A model generated the notes under the pieces. The model was not told the DNA's origin. It saw only the letters and a program-made list of their open reading frames with translations, and searched no databases. A DNA stretch of 64,000 nt from Muricoccus nepalensis (GTDB lineage: Bacteria > Pseudomonadota > Alphaproteobacteria > Acetobacterales > Acetobacteraceae): assembly GCF_006438825.1 (NCBI RefSeq), contig NZ_RCZP01000021.1, positions 1 through 64,000 on the forward strand. Reading direction: 5' to 3'. Position numbers and translations under genes: made by a program. Positions 57,965-64,000 of this stretch are shown here, in pieces (positions within the stretch are counted from its first letter, which is position 1; each line of letters begins with the position of its first letter).

Positions 57965-58911
57965 GCGGTCCCCGCGTGGCCTGCCTCGGCGAGTGCATGA
58001 TCGAGCTGCGCGAGCGCCCGGACGGGCTGCTGGCGCGCGCCTTTGGGGGCGACACGCTGAACACGGCCGTCTATCTCGCCCGCCTCGGCGCCGGCGTGGA
58101 CTACGCGACGGCGCTGGGCGACGACGCGCACAGCGAGGCGATGGTCCGCGCCTGGGAGGAGGAGGGGGTCGGCACCGGCCTCGTGCTGCGCCTGCCCGGC
58201 CGGCTCCCCGGCCTCTACCTCATCCAGACCGACAGCCAGGGCGAGCGGCGCTTCTCCTACTGGCGCGACCAGGCGCCGGTGCGGCAGCTCTTCGAGCAGG
58301 CGGAGACGCCGCGGGTCGAGGCCGGGCTGGAGGCGGCGGGGCTCGTCTATCTCTCCGGCATCACCCTCTCCCTCTTTCGCGGCGCCGCCCGCGCGCGTCT
58401 CTTCGCGGTGCTGGAGGCGGTGCGCGCGCGGGGCGGCGCCGTCGCCTTCGACAGCAACTTCCGCCCCCGCGGCTGGCCGGACGCGGCGGAGGCCCGCGCC
58501 GCCTACGACCGCGCGATCGGCCTCAGCACCACGGTGCTGGCGGGGGTGGAAGACTTTACCCTCCTCGACGGCGCGGCGACGCCGGAGGGGCTGATCGCGC
58601 GCCTGCGCGCGGCGGGGGTCGGGGAGGTGGTGGTCAAGCTGGCCGAGCCCGGCTGCATCGTCGCCCCCGCCGGCCGCGAGACGCCGGTGCCCCCGCCCGC
58701 CCCGGTGAAGCCCGTGGACACCACCGGCGCGGGCGACAGCTTCGCCGCCGCCTACCTCGCCGCCCGCCTGCGCGGCGCCTCGCCCGAGGCGGCGGCGCTG
58801 GCCGGGCACCGCCTGGCGGGCGTCGTCGTCCAGCATCCCGGGGCCATCATCCCGCGCGAGGCCATGCCCGCCGGCATCCTGGTTCCCCCCAGCCCCCTGG
58901 AGCCCGCATGA
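57961..58911 (+). CDS. PfkB-family 2-keto-3-deoxygluconate-type kinase
   Basis: 316 residues from ATG 57961, overlapping the regulator stop by four bases. VACLGECMIELRERPDGLLARAFGGDTLNTAVYLARLG, YLIQTDSQGERRFSYWRDQAPVRQLF, VAFDSNFRPRGW and PVDTTGAGDSFAAAYLA (catalytic Asp in GAGD) match KDG kinases of the ribokinase family. It phosphorylates a 2-keto-3-deoxy sugar acid at the expense of ATP. With the dehydratase upstream and the aldolase downstream it forms an Entner-Doudoroff-like branch. Confidence 0.92.
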   Translation: MSGPRVACLGECMIELRERPDGLLARAFGGDTLNTAVYLARLGAGVDYATALGDDAHSEAMVRAWEEEGVGTGLVLRLPGRLPGLYLIQTDSQGERRFSYWRDQAPVRQLFEQAETPRVEAGLEAAGLVYLSGITLSLFRGAARARLFAVLEAVRARGGAVAFDSNFRPRGWPDAAEARAAYDRAIGLSTTVLAGVEDFTLLDGAATPEGLIARLRAAGVGEVVVKLAEPGCIVAPAGRETPVPPPAPVKPVDTTGAGDSFAAAYLAARLRGASPEAAALAGHRLAGVVVQHPGAIIPREAMPAGILVPPSPLEPA

Positions 58912-59549
58912 CCACGCCCAACCCGACGGCCGACCTCCTGCGCGCGGCGCGGATCGTGCCGGTGCTGACCATCCGCGACGCCGCCCAGGCCGTGCCGCTC
59001 GCCCGCGCGCTGGTGGCCGGCGGGGTGACCACGCTGGAGGTGACGCTGCGCACCGAGGCCGGCGCCAAGGCCGCCGAGGCCATCATGGCGGAAGTGCCGG
59101 GTGCGGTCGTCGGGCTGGGCACGGTGCTGGCCCGGCGCGACCTTCTCCTCGCGCGCCAGCTCGGCGTCACCTTCGCCTTCTCGCCGGGGGCCACGCCCGA
59201 GCTGCTGGACGCGGCGGCGGAGGACGGCATCCCCTTCGTGCCGGGCATCGCCACGGCCTCGGAGCTGATGGCCGCCGCCGCGCGCGGCTTCACGACGGTG
59301 AAGCTCTTCCCAGCCGCGCAGCTCGGCGGGATCGGCGCGCTGAAGGCGCTCGGCGCGCCCTTCCCCGAGGCGCGCTTCTGCCCCACGGGCGGCATCAGCG
59401 AGGAGGAGATGCGCGACTACCTCGCCCTGCCCAACGTGGTGGCGGTCGGCGGCTCCTGGCTGGCCCCGGCGGCCGAGGTGGCGGCGGGGGAGTGGGAGGC
59501 GATTGAGGCGCGGGCCCGGCGCTCCATGGAGCGGGCCGGCCCGCGGTAG
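58908..59549 (+). CDS. eda: KDPG/KHG aldolase
   Basis: 213 residues from ATG 58908, overlapping the kinase stop as ATGA. IVPVLTIRDAAQAVPLARALVAGGVTTLEVTLRTEAG contains the catalytic Glu, TTVKLFPAAQLGG holds the Schiff-base lysine K132, and CPTGGISEEEMRDYLALPNVVAVGGSW is the phosphate-binding end. The enzyme cleaves 2-keto-3-deoxy-6-phosphogluconate (or a close analogue) to pyruvate and glyceraldehyde 3-phosphate. It is the last gene of the sugar-acid operon. Confidence 0.95.
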   Translation: MTTPNPTADLLRAARIVPVLTIRDAAQAVPLARALVAGGVTTLEVTLRTEAGAKAAEAIMAEVPGAVVGLGTVLARRDLLLARQLGVTFAFSPGATPELLDAAAEDGIPFVPGIATASELMAAAARGFTTVKLFPAAQLGGIGALKALGAPFPEARFCPTGGISEEEMRDYLALPNVVAVGGSWLAPAAEVAAGEWEAIEARARRSMERAGPR

Positions 59550-59570
59550 GGGCCCCTTGCCCGCCCGCAG

Positions 59571-60626
59571 CTAAAGGGACCCGGCGTCGCCTTCCCCGGC
59601 GCGCGGCGGCCCGGAGGATCCCCGCTCCACCAGCGTGGGCGCCAGCACGACCGCGCCGGCCGGCGCGCCCTGGTGGATGCGGTCCAGCAGCAGCCGCGCG
59701 GCCCGGCGGCCCATCTCCTCGTGCGGGATGCGCACCGTGGTGAGCGGCGGCTCGATCATGTCCACGAGCGGCATGTCGTTGTGGCCGGTGACGGAGATCG
59801 CCGCGGGGATGCGGAGCCCGGCGCGGCGGCAGGCGTCGTAGGCCCCGAGCGCCAGGAGGTCGTTCGCGCAGGCCAGCGCCGTGACCCCCGGGCAGCGCGC
59901 GAGGAGGAGGGAGGCCGCGGCCTCGCCCTCGGCGCGGCCATAGGCGGTCGCGGCCTCGACCCAGCCCGGCGGGACCGGCAGCCCCAGCGCCGCCATCGCC
60001 TCCTCGAAGCCCTCCCGCCGCTGCAGGCCGGTCGAGAGGGGGGCGGGGCCGCCGACATGGGCGATGCGGCGGTGGCCGAGCGCGGCCAGGTGCCGCACGG
60101 CGAGCGCCATGCCCGCGCGGTCGTCGGATACGACGGCCGGAACCCCTTCCCCGCCGCTGCGGTTGATCAGCACGGCGGGCAGGCCGCGCGCGAGGCAGGC
60201 GGCGAGGGCGGGGTCGTCGCGCAGCGAGACGGTGGCCAGGAGCAGCCCGTCCACCCGCCGGGCGGCCAGCTCGGCCACGAACTCGGCCGCGCGCTCCGGG
60301 TCGTCCCCGGGGTCCGCGACGAGGAGGGCGTGGCCGTCCTCGGCCAGGGCGGCGGCGGCGGCGGCCAGGATCGGGGCAAAGACCGGGTTGGCGATGCCCG
60401 GCACGAGCGCGCCTACGAGGCGCGAGCGCCCGGTGCGGAGCGACATGGCCGCCGCGTCCGGCCGGTAGCCCAGCCGCGCCGCCGCCTCCTGCACCCGGCC
60501 GGCGGCGGGGGCGGCGACGAGGTGGCGGGTGGCGGGGTTGAGCGCGCGGGAGGCGGTCGAGGGGTGCACGCCCGCCTCGTCGGCCACGCGGCGCAGGTTC
60601 ACCGAGCGGGGGGTTGGAGTCGTCAT
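59571..60626 (-). CDS. LacI-family transcriptional regulator
   Basis: 351 residues from ATG 60626. The helix-turn-helix and hinge are VNLRRVADEAGVHPSTASRALNPATRHLVAAPAAGRVQEAAARLGYRPDAAAMSLRTGRS, and the effector domain begins RLVGALVPGIANPVFAPILAAAAAALAEDG. VTGHNDMPLVDMIEPPLTTVRIP is the usual C-terminal block. It is divergent from the dioxygenase operon, and a CAATCGATTG palindrome lies between them, so it probably represses that operon and responds to an aromatic or ring-cleavage metabolite. It is a diverged paralogue of the regulator at 56882. Confidence 0.93.
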   Translation of the reverse strand: MTTPTPRSVNLRRVADEAGVHPSTASRALNPATRHLVAAPAAGRVQEAAARLGYRPDAAAMSLRTGRSRLVGALVPGIANPVFAPILAAAAAALAEDGHALLVADPGDDPERAAEFVAELAARRVDGLLLATVSLRDDPALAACLARGLPAVLINRSGGEGVPAVVSDDRAGMALAVRHLAALGHRRIAHVGGPAPLSTGLQRREGFEEAMAALGLPVPPGWVEAATAYGRAEGEAAASLLLARCPGVTALACANDLLALGAYDACRRAGLRIPAAISVTGHNDMPLVDMIEPPLTTVRIPHEEMGRRAARLLLDRIHQGAPAGAVVLAPTLVERGSSGPPRAGEGDAGSL

Positions 60627-60643
60627 TGGCGGCAAGATAGCAG

Positions 60644-60681
60644 TTGCGCGCCCCGCATCAGCGCCTCTACAATCGATTGCA
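60644..60681 (+). promoter_or_regulatory. promoter with LacI-type operator on the -10 box
   Basis: TTGCGC (60644-60649) and TACAAT (60668-60673) are 18 bases apart. The palindrome CAATCGATTG (60670-60679), extendable by one more pair at 60668/60681, overlaps the -10 box, so a bound repressor would exclude RNA polymerase. Confidence 0.55.
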
Positions 60682-60702
60682 GAGAATTTGGGAGGGCGCT
60701 CC

Positions 60703-61587
60703 GTGATCATCAACGGCGAAGCCATGGTCACCCCGGCGGTGCTGGAGGCGATGGCCGGCACGAAGGACGAGCGGCTGCGGGAGGTCACCGCGGCCCTCGT
60801 CCGGCACCTGCACGCCTTCATCCGGGAGGTGCGGCCGAGCGAGGAGGAGTGGGAGTTCGGCGTGGATTTCCTCGGCCGCATCGGCCAGGCGAACAGCCCG
60901 ACGCACAACGAGGGCGTGCTCTTCTCGGACGCGGTCGGGGTCTCCACGCTGGTGTGCCTGCTGAACAACGGGGCAGACGGCGCTACCGAGACGGCGGCGG
61001 CGCTGCTCGGGCCCTTCTGGCGGGACAACTCGCCGGCGGTGGAGGACGGCGGCAGCATCGTGCGCGGGCCGACGCCGGGGCCGAAGCTCTTCGCGAACTG
61101 CCAGGTGCTCTCGGGCGGGAAGCCGGTCGCGGGCGCGCGGGTGGATGTCTGGCACTCCTCGCCAGAGGGGGTCTACGAGAACCAGGACCCGGACATGGCC
61201 GACATGAACCTTCGCGGCCGCTTCACGACCGACGCGGAGGGGCGGTTCCGCTTCACCTCGGTCAAGCCCGCGGGCTACCCGGTGCCGACGGACGGCCCCA
61301 CGGGCGACCTGCTGCGGGCCCAGGGGCGGCATCCCTTCCGCCCCGCCCACCTGCATTTCCTCGCCTACAAGCCCGGGCTGAAGACGCTCATCACCCAGGT
61401 CTTCGTCGATGACGACGAGCACCTGGAGAGCGACGTGGTCTTCGGCGTCACCCAGGCGCTGGTCGGCGGCTACGTGCGCGGCGAGGGGCCGGCGCCGGAC
61501 GGGAGCGAGGGAGAGTGGTGGTCGCTCGACTACACCTTCCACATGGAGCCGGGTGATTCCCGCCTGCCGGTGCCCCCGATCCAATGA
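60703..61587 (+). CDS. intradiol ring-cleavage dioxygenase, hydroxyquinol 1,2-dioxygenase-like
   Basis: 294 residues from GTG 60703 with GGGAGGG 6-7 bases upstream; GTG is the only well-placed start. An N-terminal helical dimerisation domain (10-110) precedes the catalytic domain with WHSSPEGVYENQDPDMADMNLRGRF (first Tyr ligand), FTSVKPAGYPVPTDGPTGDLL (second Tyr) and HPFRPAHLHFLAYKPG (two His), the non-heme Fe3+ site of intradiol dioxygenases. The DMADMNLRG and PVPTDGPTG blocks resemble hydroxyquinol 1,2-dioxygenases, which form maleylacetate; catechol or chlorocatechol use is possible. It heads an operon with an SDR and a BKACE enzyme. Confidence 0.9.
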   Translation: MIINGEAMVTPAVLEAMAGTKDERLREVTAALVRHLHAFIREVRPSEEEWEFGVDFLGRIGQANSPTHNEGVLFSDAVGVSTLVCLLNNGADGATETAAALLGPFWRDNSPAVEDGGSIVRGPTPGPKLFANCQVLSGGKPVAGARVDVWHSSPEGVYENQDPDMADMNLRGRFTTDAEGRFRFTSVKPAGYPVPTDGPTGDLLRAQGRHPFRPAHLHFLAYKPGLKTLITQVFVDDDEHLESDVVFGVTQALVGGYVRGEGPAPDGSEGEWWSLDYTFHMEPGDSRLPVPPIQ

Positions 61588-62324
61588 GCGCGCTGCAGGG
61601 AAAGACCGCCGTCATCCTCGGCGGCTCCGGCGGCATCGGCGCCGCGACGGCACGGGCGCTGGCCGGGGCGGGCGCCTCGGTCATCGTCAGCTACCGCGGC
61701 CGGGAGGCGGAGGCGCGCGCGCTGGTCGCCTCGCTGCCGGGGGAGGGCCACGACGCGCGCCCGGCCTCCATGGAGGACCGGGCCTCGATCGAGGCGCTGG
61801 CCGCGGACGTTGCGCGGAGCCACGGGCGCTGCGACGTGCTGGTGAACAGCGCGGGCTTCACCCGGGCCATTGCCCACGCCGACCTCGACGCGCTGGACGA
61901 CGACTTCCTCGATTCCATGTGGCGCGTGAACTGGCGCGGGCCGCTCGCCGCCGTGCGGGCCTTCCGCCCGCTGCTCGAGACGTCCGAGGGGCTGGTCGTG
62001 AACATCTCCTCCATCGCGGGGCTGAACGGCTCGGGCTCGAACCTCGTCTACGCCGCGGTGAAGGCGGCGACGGACAGCCTGACGAAGTCCCTGGCGCGCG
62101 CGCTGGCGCCGGCGGTGCGGGTGATGTCGGTCTCGCCGGGCGTGGTGGAGACAGGCTTCGTGCCGGGGCGCGGGCCGGAGGCGAACGCGAAGCTCGCGCC
62201 CTCCATCCCGCTGAAGCGCGTGGCGCAGCCGGAGGACGTGGCGAACGCCGTCCTCGCCTGCGCGACGCTCCTGACCTATTCCACGGGATCGCTGATCCTC
62301 GTCGACGGAGGGCGTGCGCTGTGA
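61584..62324 (+). CDS. short-chain dehydrogenase/reductase
   Basis: 246 residues from ATG 61584, overlapping the dioxygenase stop as ATGA. The cofactor motif is ILGGSGGIGAATARALAGAGASVIVSYRG, which favours NAD(P) binding. The catalytic set is S of VNISSIAG and Y-K in NLVYAAVKAATDSL. PGVVETGF and LILVDGGRAL are the usual end blocks. Its place between the dioxygenase and BKACE genes suggests a role in the same aromatic or keto-acid pathway. Substrate unknown. Confidence 0.93.
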   Translation: MSALQGKTAVILGGSGGIGAATARALAGAGASVIVSYRGREAEARALVASLPGEGHDARPASMEDRASIEALAADVARSHGRCDVLVNSAGFTRAIAHADLDALDDDFLDSMWRVNWRGPLAAVRAFRPLLETSEGLVVNISSIAGLNGSGSNLVYAAVKAATDSLTKSLARALAPAVRVMSVSPGVVETGFVPGRGPEANAKLAPSIPLKRVAQPEDVANAVLACATLLTYSTGSLILVDGGRAL

Positions 62325-63205
62325 GGTCCATTCGGGACGAGGTCTTCATCACCTGCGCGGTGACAGGCAACCTGACCACGCGCGAGCAGCACCCCGGGCT
62401 GCCGGTCACGCCCGAGGAGATCGCCGACGCCGCCCTGGCCGCGGCGGAGGAGGGCGCGGCGGTCGTGCACCTGCACGTGCGCGACCCCGCCACCGGCAAG
62501 CCGAGCATGGCGCTGGAATACTACCAGGACGTGGTCGCGCGCATCCGCGGCCGCAACAAGGACCTCATCATCAACCTCACCACCGGCCCCGGCGGCCGCT
62601 TCGTGGTGGGGGAGGAGGACCCGAAGGTGGCGGGCCCTGGCACGACGCTGACCACGCCGGAGATCCGAACGGCGCACGTCACCGCGCTCCGGCCGGACAT
62701 CGCGACGCTCGACCTCAACACGATGAATTCCGGGCGCGAGGTGGTGATCAACACGCCGCGCAACGTCCGCCGCATGGCCGCCTTCCTGCGGGAGGCCGGG
62801 GCGGTGCCGGAGATCGAGCTCTTCAATTCCGGCGACATCGCCCTCATGCGCGACATGCTGGCCGATGGCAGCCTGGCCGCGCCCGCGCTCACCTCCTTCG
62901 TCATGGGCGTGAAGTACGGCTTCCAGCCCTCGCCGGAGACGGTGATCTACGCGCGCAACCTGCTGCCCGCGGACGCGCAGTTCACCGCCATCGGCATCGG
63001 CCGCAGCGCCTTCCCTATGGTCGCGCAGTCGGTCCTGGCGGGCGGCCACGCGCGCGTCGGGCTGGAGGACGCGACGATGATCGCGCGCGGCGTGCTCGCC
63101 CCCTCCAACGCCGCCATGGTCGAGAAGGCGCGGCGGATGGTGGAGGACCTCGGACCGCGCGTCATCGGCCCCGCCCGCGCGCGCGAAATCATCGGCCTGT
63201 CCTGA
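62321..63205 (+). CDS. BKACE-family beta-keto acid cleavage enzyme
   Basis: 294 residues from GTG 62321, overlapping the SDR stop as GTGA. Blocks of the DUF849/Kce family: DEVFITCAVTGNLTTREQHPGLPVTPEEIADAALAAAEEGAAVVHLHVRDPATGKPS (zinc-binding HLH), IINLTTGPGG, PEIELFNSGDI, and GHARVGLEDA. BKACE enzymes condense a beta-keto acid with acetyl-CoA to give a CoA ester and acetoacetate. In this operon a keto acid derived from ring cleavage is a plausible substrate, and 3-oxoadipate is one candidate. That assignment is inference. Confidence 0.93.
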   Translation: MRSIRDEVFITCAVTGNLTTREQHPGLPVTPEEIADAALAAAEEGAAVVHLHVRDPATGKPSMALEYYQDVVARIRGRNKDLIINLTTGPGGRFVVGEEDPKVAGPGTTLTTPEIRTAHVTALRPDIATLDLNTMNSGREVVINTPRNVRRMAAFLREAGAVPEIELFNSGDIALMRDMLADGSLAAPALTSFVMGVKYGFQPSPETVIYARNLLPADAQFTAIGIGRSAFPMVAQSVLAGGHARVGLEDATMIARGVLAPSNAAMVEKARRMVEDLGPRVIGPARAREIIGLS

Positions 63206-63219
63206 AGGGGCCCGCGACC

Positions 63220-64000
63220 ATGTCAGCTTCCCTCAAGCCCCGGCGCCGCAGCGGCCCGGGACTGCGCATCGAGGCCAAGGCCGCGGGCCCGGCGGCGCTC
63301 GGCCTGACTCACGCCGACGTCTCGCCCGACCTGCCGCCCGGCTGGTGCCTGGTGGAGGTGGCGGCGGCGGGGGTGAACCCGTCCGACGTCAAGGCGCTGA
63401 TGGGCGTCATGCCCAAGGCGGTGTTCCCGCGCACGCCGGGCCGCGACTTCGCAGGAAGCGTGGTGGAGGGCCCGGCCGAGATGATCGGGCGCGAGGTCTG
63501 GGGCTCCGGCGGCGATGTCGGCATCTCCCGCGACGGCAGCCACGCCAGCCTGCTCGCCCTGCCGCCGGACGCGATCTTCGCCAAGCCGCGCAACCTGTCG
63601 ATGCGTGAGGCCGCGGCCACCGGCGTCCCCTTCGTCACGGCGGAGGTCGGTTTCCGCGAGGCGGGCGGCGTGAGGGCGGGGCAGGTGGTGCTCGTGCTCG
63701 GCGCCAACGGACGCGTGGGGCAGGCCGCCTGCCGGATCGCGCGGGCGGCCGGCGCGCGGGTCTTCGCGGGCGTGCGGCGGCCGGGCCTTTCGGTGGAGGG
63801 CGCGGAGGCCGTGCTCGACAGCGAGACGGGCGACGTGGCCGCGGCGGTCCGCGCGGCGACCGGCGGGCACGGCGCCGACCTCGTCTTCAACTGCGTCGGC
63901 TCGCCCTGGTTCGCGGCGGGCAACGCGGCCATGGCGCACGGGGCCACGCAGGTCTTCATCGCGACCCTCGACCGCGCCGTGCCCTTCGACATCTTTGCCT
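63220..64000 (+). CDS. zinc-independent quinone oxidoreductase-like (MDR), 3' truncated by window
   Basis: At least 260 residues from ATG 63220, open to the window end. Medium-chain dehydrogenase fold: LVEVAAAGVNPSDVKALMG, PRTPGRDFAGSVVEGP and the Rossmann block VVLVLGANGRVGQAACRIARAAGARVFAGVRRPG, then GADLVFNCVGSPWF. The usual zinc-binding cysteines and GHE motif are missing, so it groups with quinone oxidoreductase-type MDR enzymes using NADPH. It follows the BKACE gene by 14 bases and probably belongs to the same operon. The C-terminus lies outside the window. Confidence 0.88.
   Translation, partial: MSASLKPRRRSGPGLRIEAKAAGPAALGLTHADVSPDLPPGWCLVEVAAAGVNPSDVKALMGVMPKAVFPRTPGRDFAGSVVEGPAEMIGREVWGSGGDVGISRDGSHASLLALPPDAIFAKPRNLSMREAAATGVPFVTAEVGFREAGGVRAGQVVLVLGANGRVGQAACRIARAAGARVFAGVRRPGLSVEGAEAVLDSETGDVAAAVRAATGGHGADLVFNCVGSPWFAAGNAAMAHGATQVFIATLDRAVPFDIFA

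Overview
The window is about 74% G+C chromosomal DNA with almost no intergenic space. Many genes start at GTG or TTG, and stop and start codons often overlap by 4 bases. Four Bug/TctC-type periplasmic solute-binding proteins, many Tat-type signal peptides, two sites matching the alphaproteobacterial EcfG stress-sigma consensus, RlpA lipoproteins and short sugar-acid and aromatic catabolic operons suggest an alphaproteobacterium. A Roseomonas-like Acetobacteraceae is my best guess; this is inference from gene content, not from a phylogeny. I found no rRNA, tRNA or CRISPR.

Layout. 1-300: 3' end of an IS481-type transposase, lower in G+C than its surroundings. 304-6510: exported lipase-like protein, AI-2E-family transporter, hybrid histidine kinase behind an EcfG-type promoter, a peptidoglycan-binding-fold protein and an RlpA lipoprotein. 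6867-9441 (minus): Tat-exported flavin amine oxidase, c-type cytochrome and exported RidA, which together look like a complete periplasmic amine-oxidising module. 9606-13627 (plus): five genes joined by 4-base overlaps, encoding a radical SAM enzyme, a PhnD/PhnE/PhnC-like ABC importer and an atypical metallophosphoesterase. I know of no assigned function for this set and consider it the best candidate for an undescribed system. 13775-22588: MltB-type transglycosylase, Bug protein, PurD-like ATP-grasp protein behind a second EcfG-type promoter, apparently leaderless M3 oligopeptidase coupled to a MYG1-like protein, LpxR-like lipid A deacylase and a Gfo/Idh/MocA oxidoreductase.

22774-26317: double-domain KaiC-like ATPase followed 7 bases later by a hybrid histidine kinase with a degenerate N-terminal receiver. 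26465-30167: two small unknown proteins, a second RlpA, an aldo/keto reductase and HflX. 30217-35580 (minus): HAD-UbiA fusion, half-size EamA flippase, large exported unknown protein and ArnT-like GT-C transferase, consistent with lipid-linked pentose synthesis, flipping and transfer. 35830-43062 (minus): aldose 1-epimerase, carboxymuconolactone-decarboxylase-like protein, Fsr-type MFS pump, ExeA/DamX-like membrane ATPase, Ldh-family dehydrogenase and amidohydrolase.

43231-49453: two Bug proteins, then a complete spermidine/putrescine-type ABC importer. 49674-53797: maleylacetate-reductase-like iron alcohol dehydrogenase, divergent LLM flavin monooxygenase and PhoD-type phosphatase. 53798-59549: a sugar-acid regulon with a Bug protein divergent from an IlvD/Edd dehydratase, LacI regulator, 2-keto-3-deoxy sugar kinase and KDPG aldolase; two LacI-type palindromes lie in the divergent promoter region. 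59571-64000: a second LacI regulator divergent from an intradiol ring-cleavage dioxygenase, SDR, BKACE enzyme and a truncated quinone-oxidoreductase-like protein, with one palindrome on the likely -10 box. The dioxygenase here and the reductase at 49674 could supply two steps of a hydroxyquinol-to-3-oxoadipate route.
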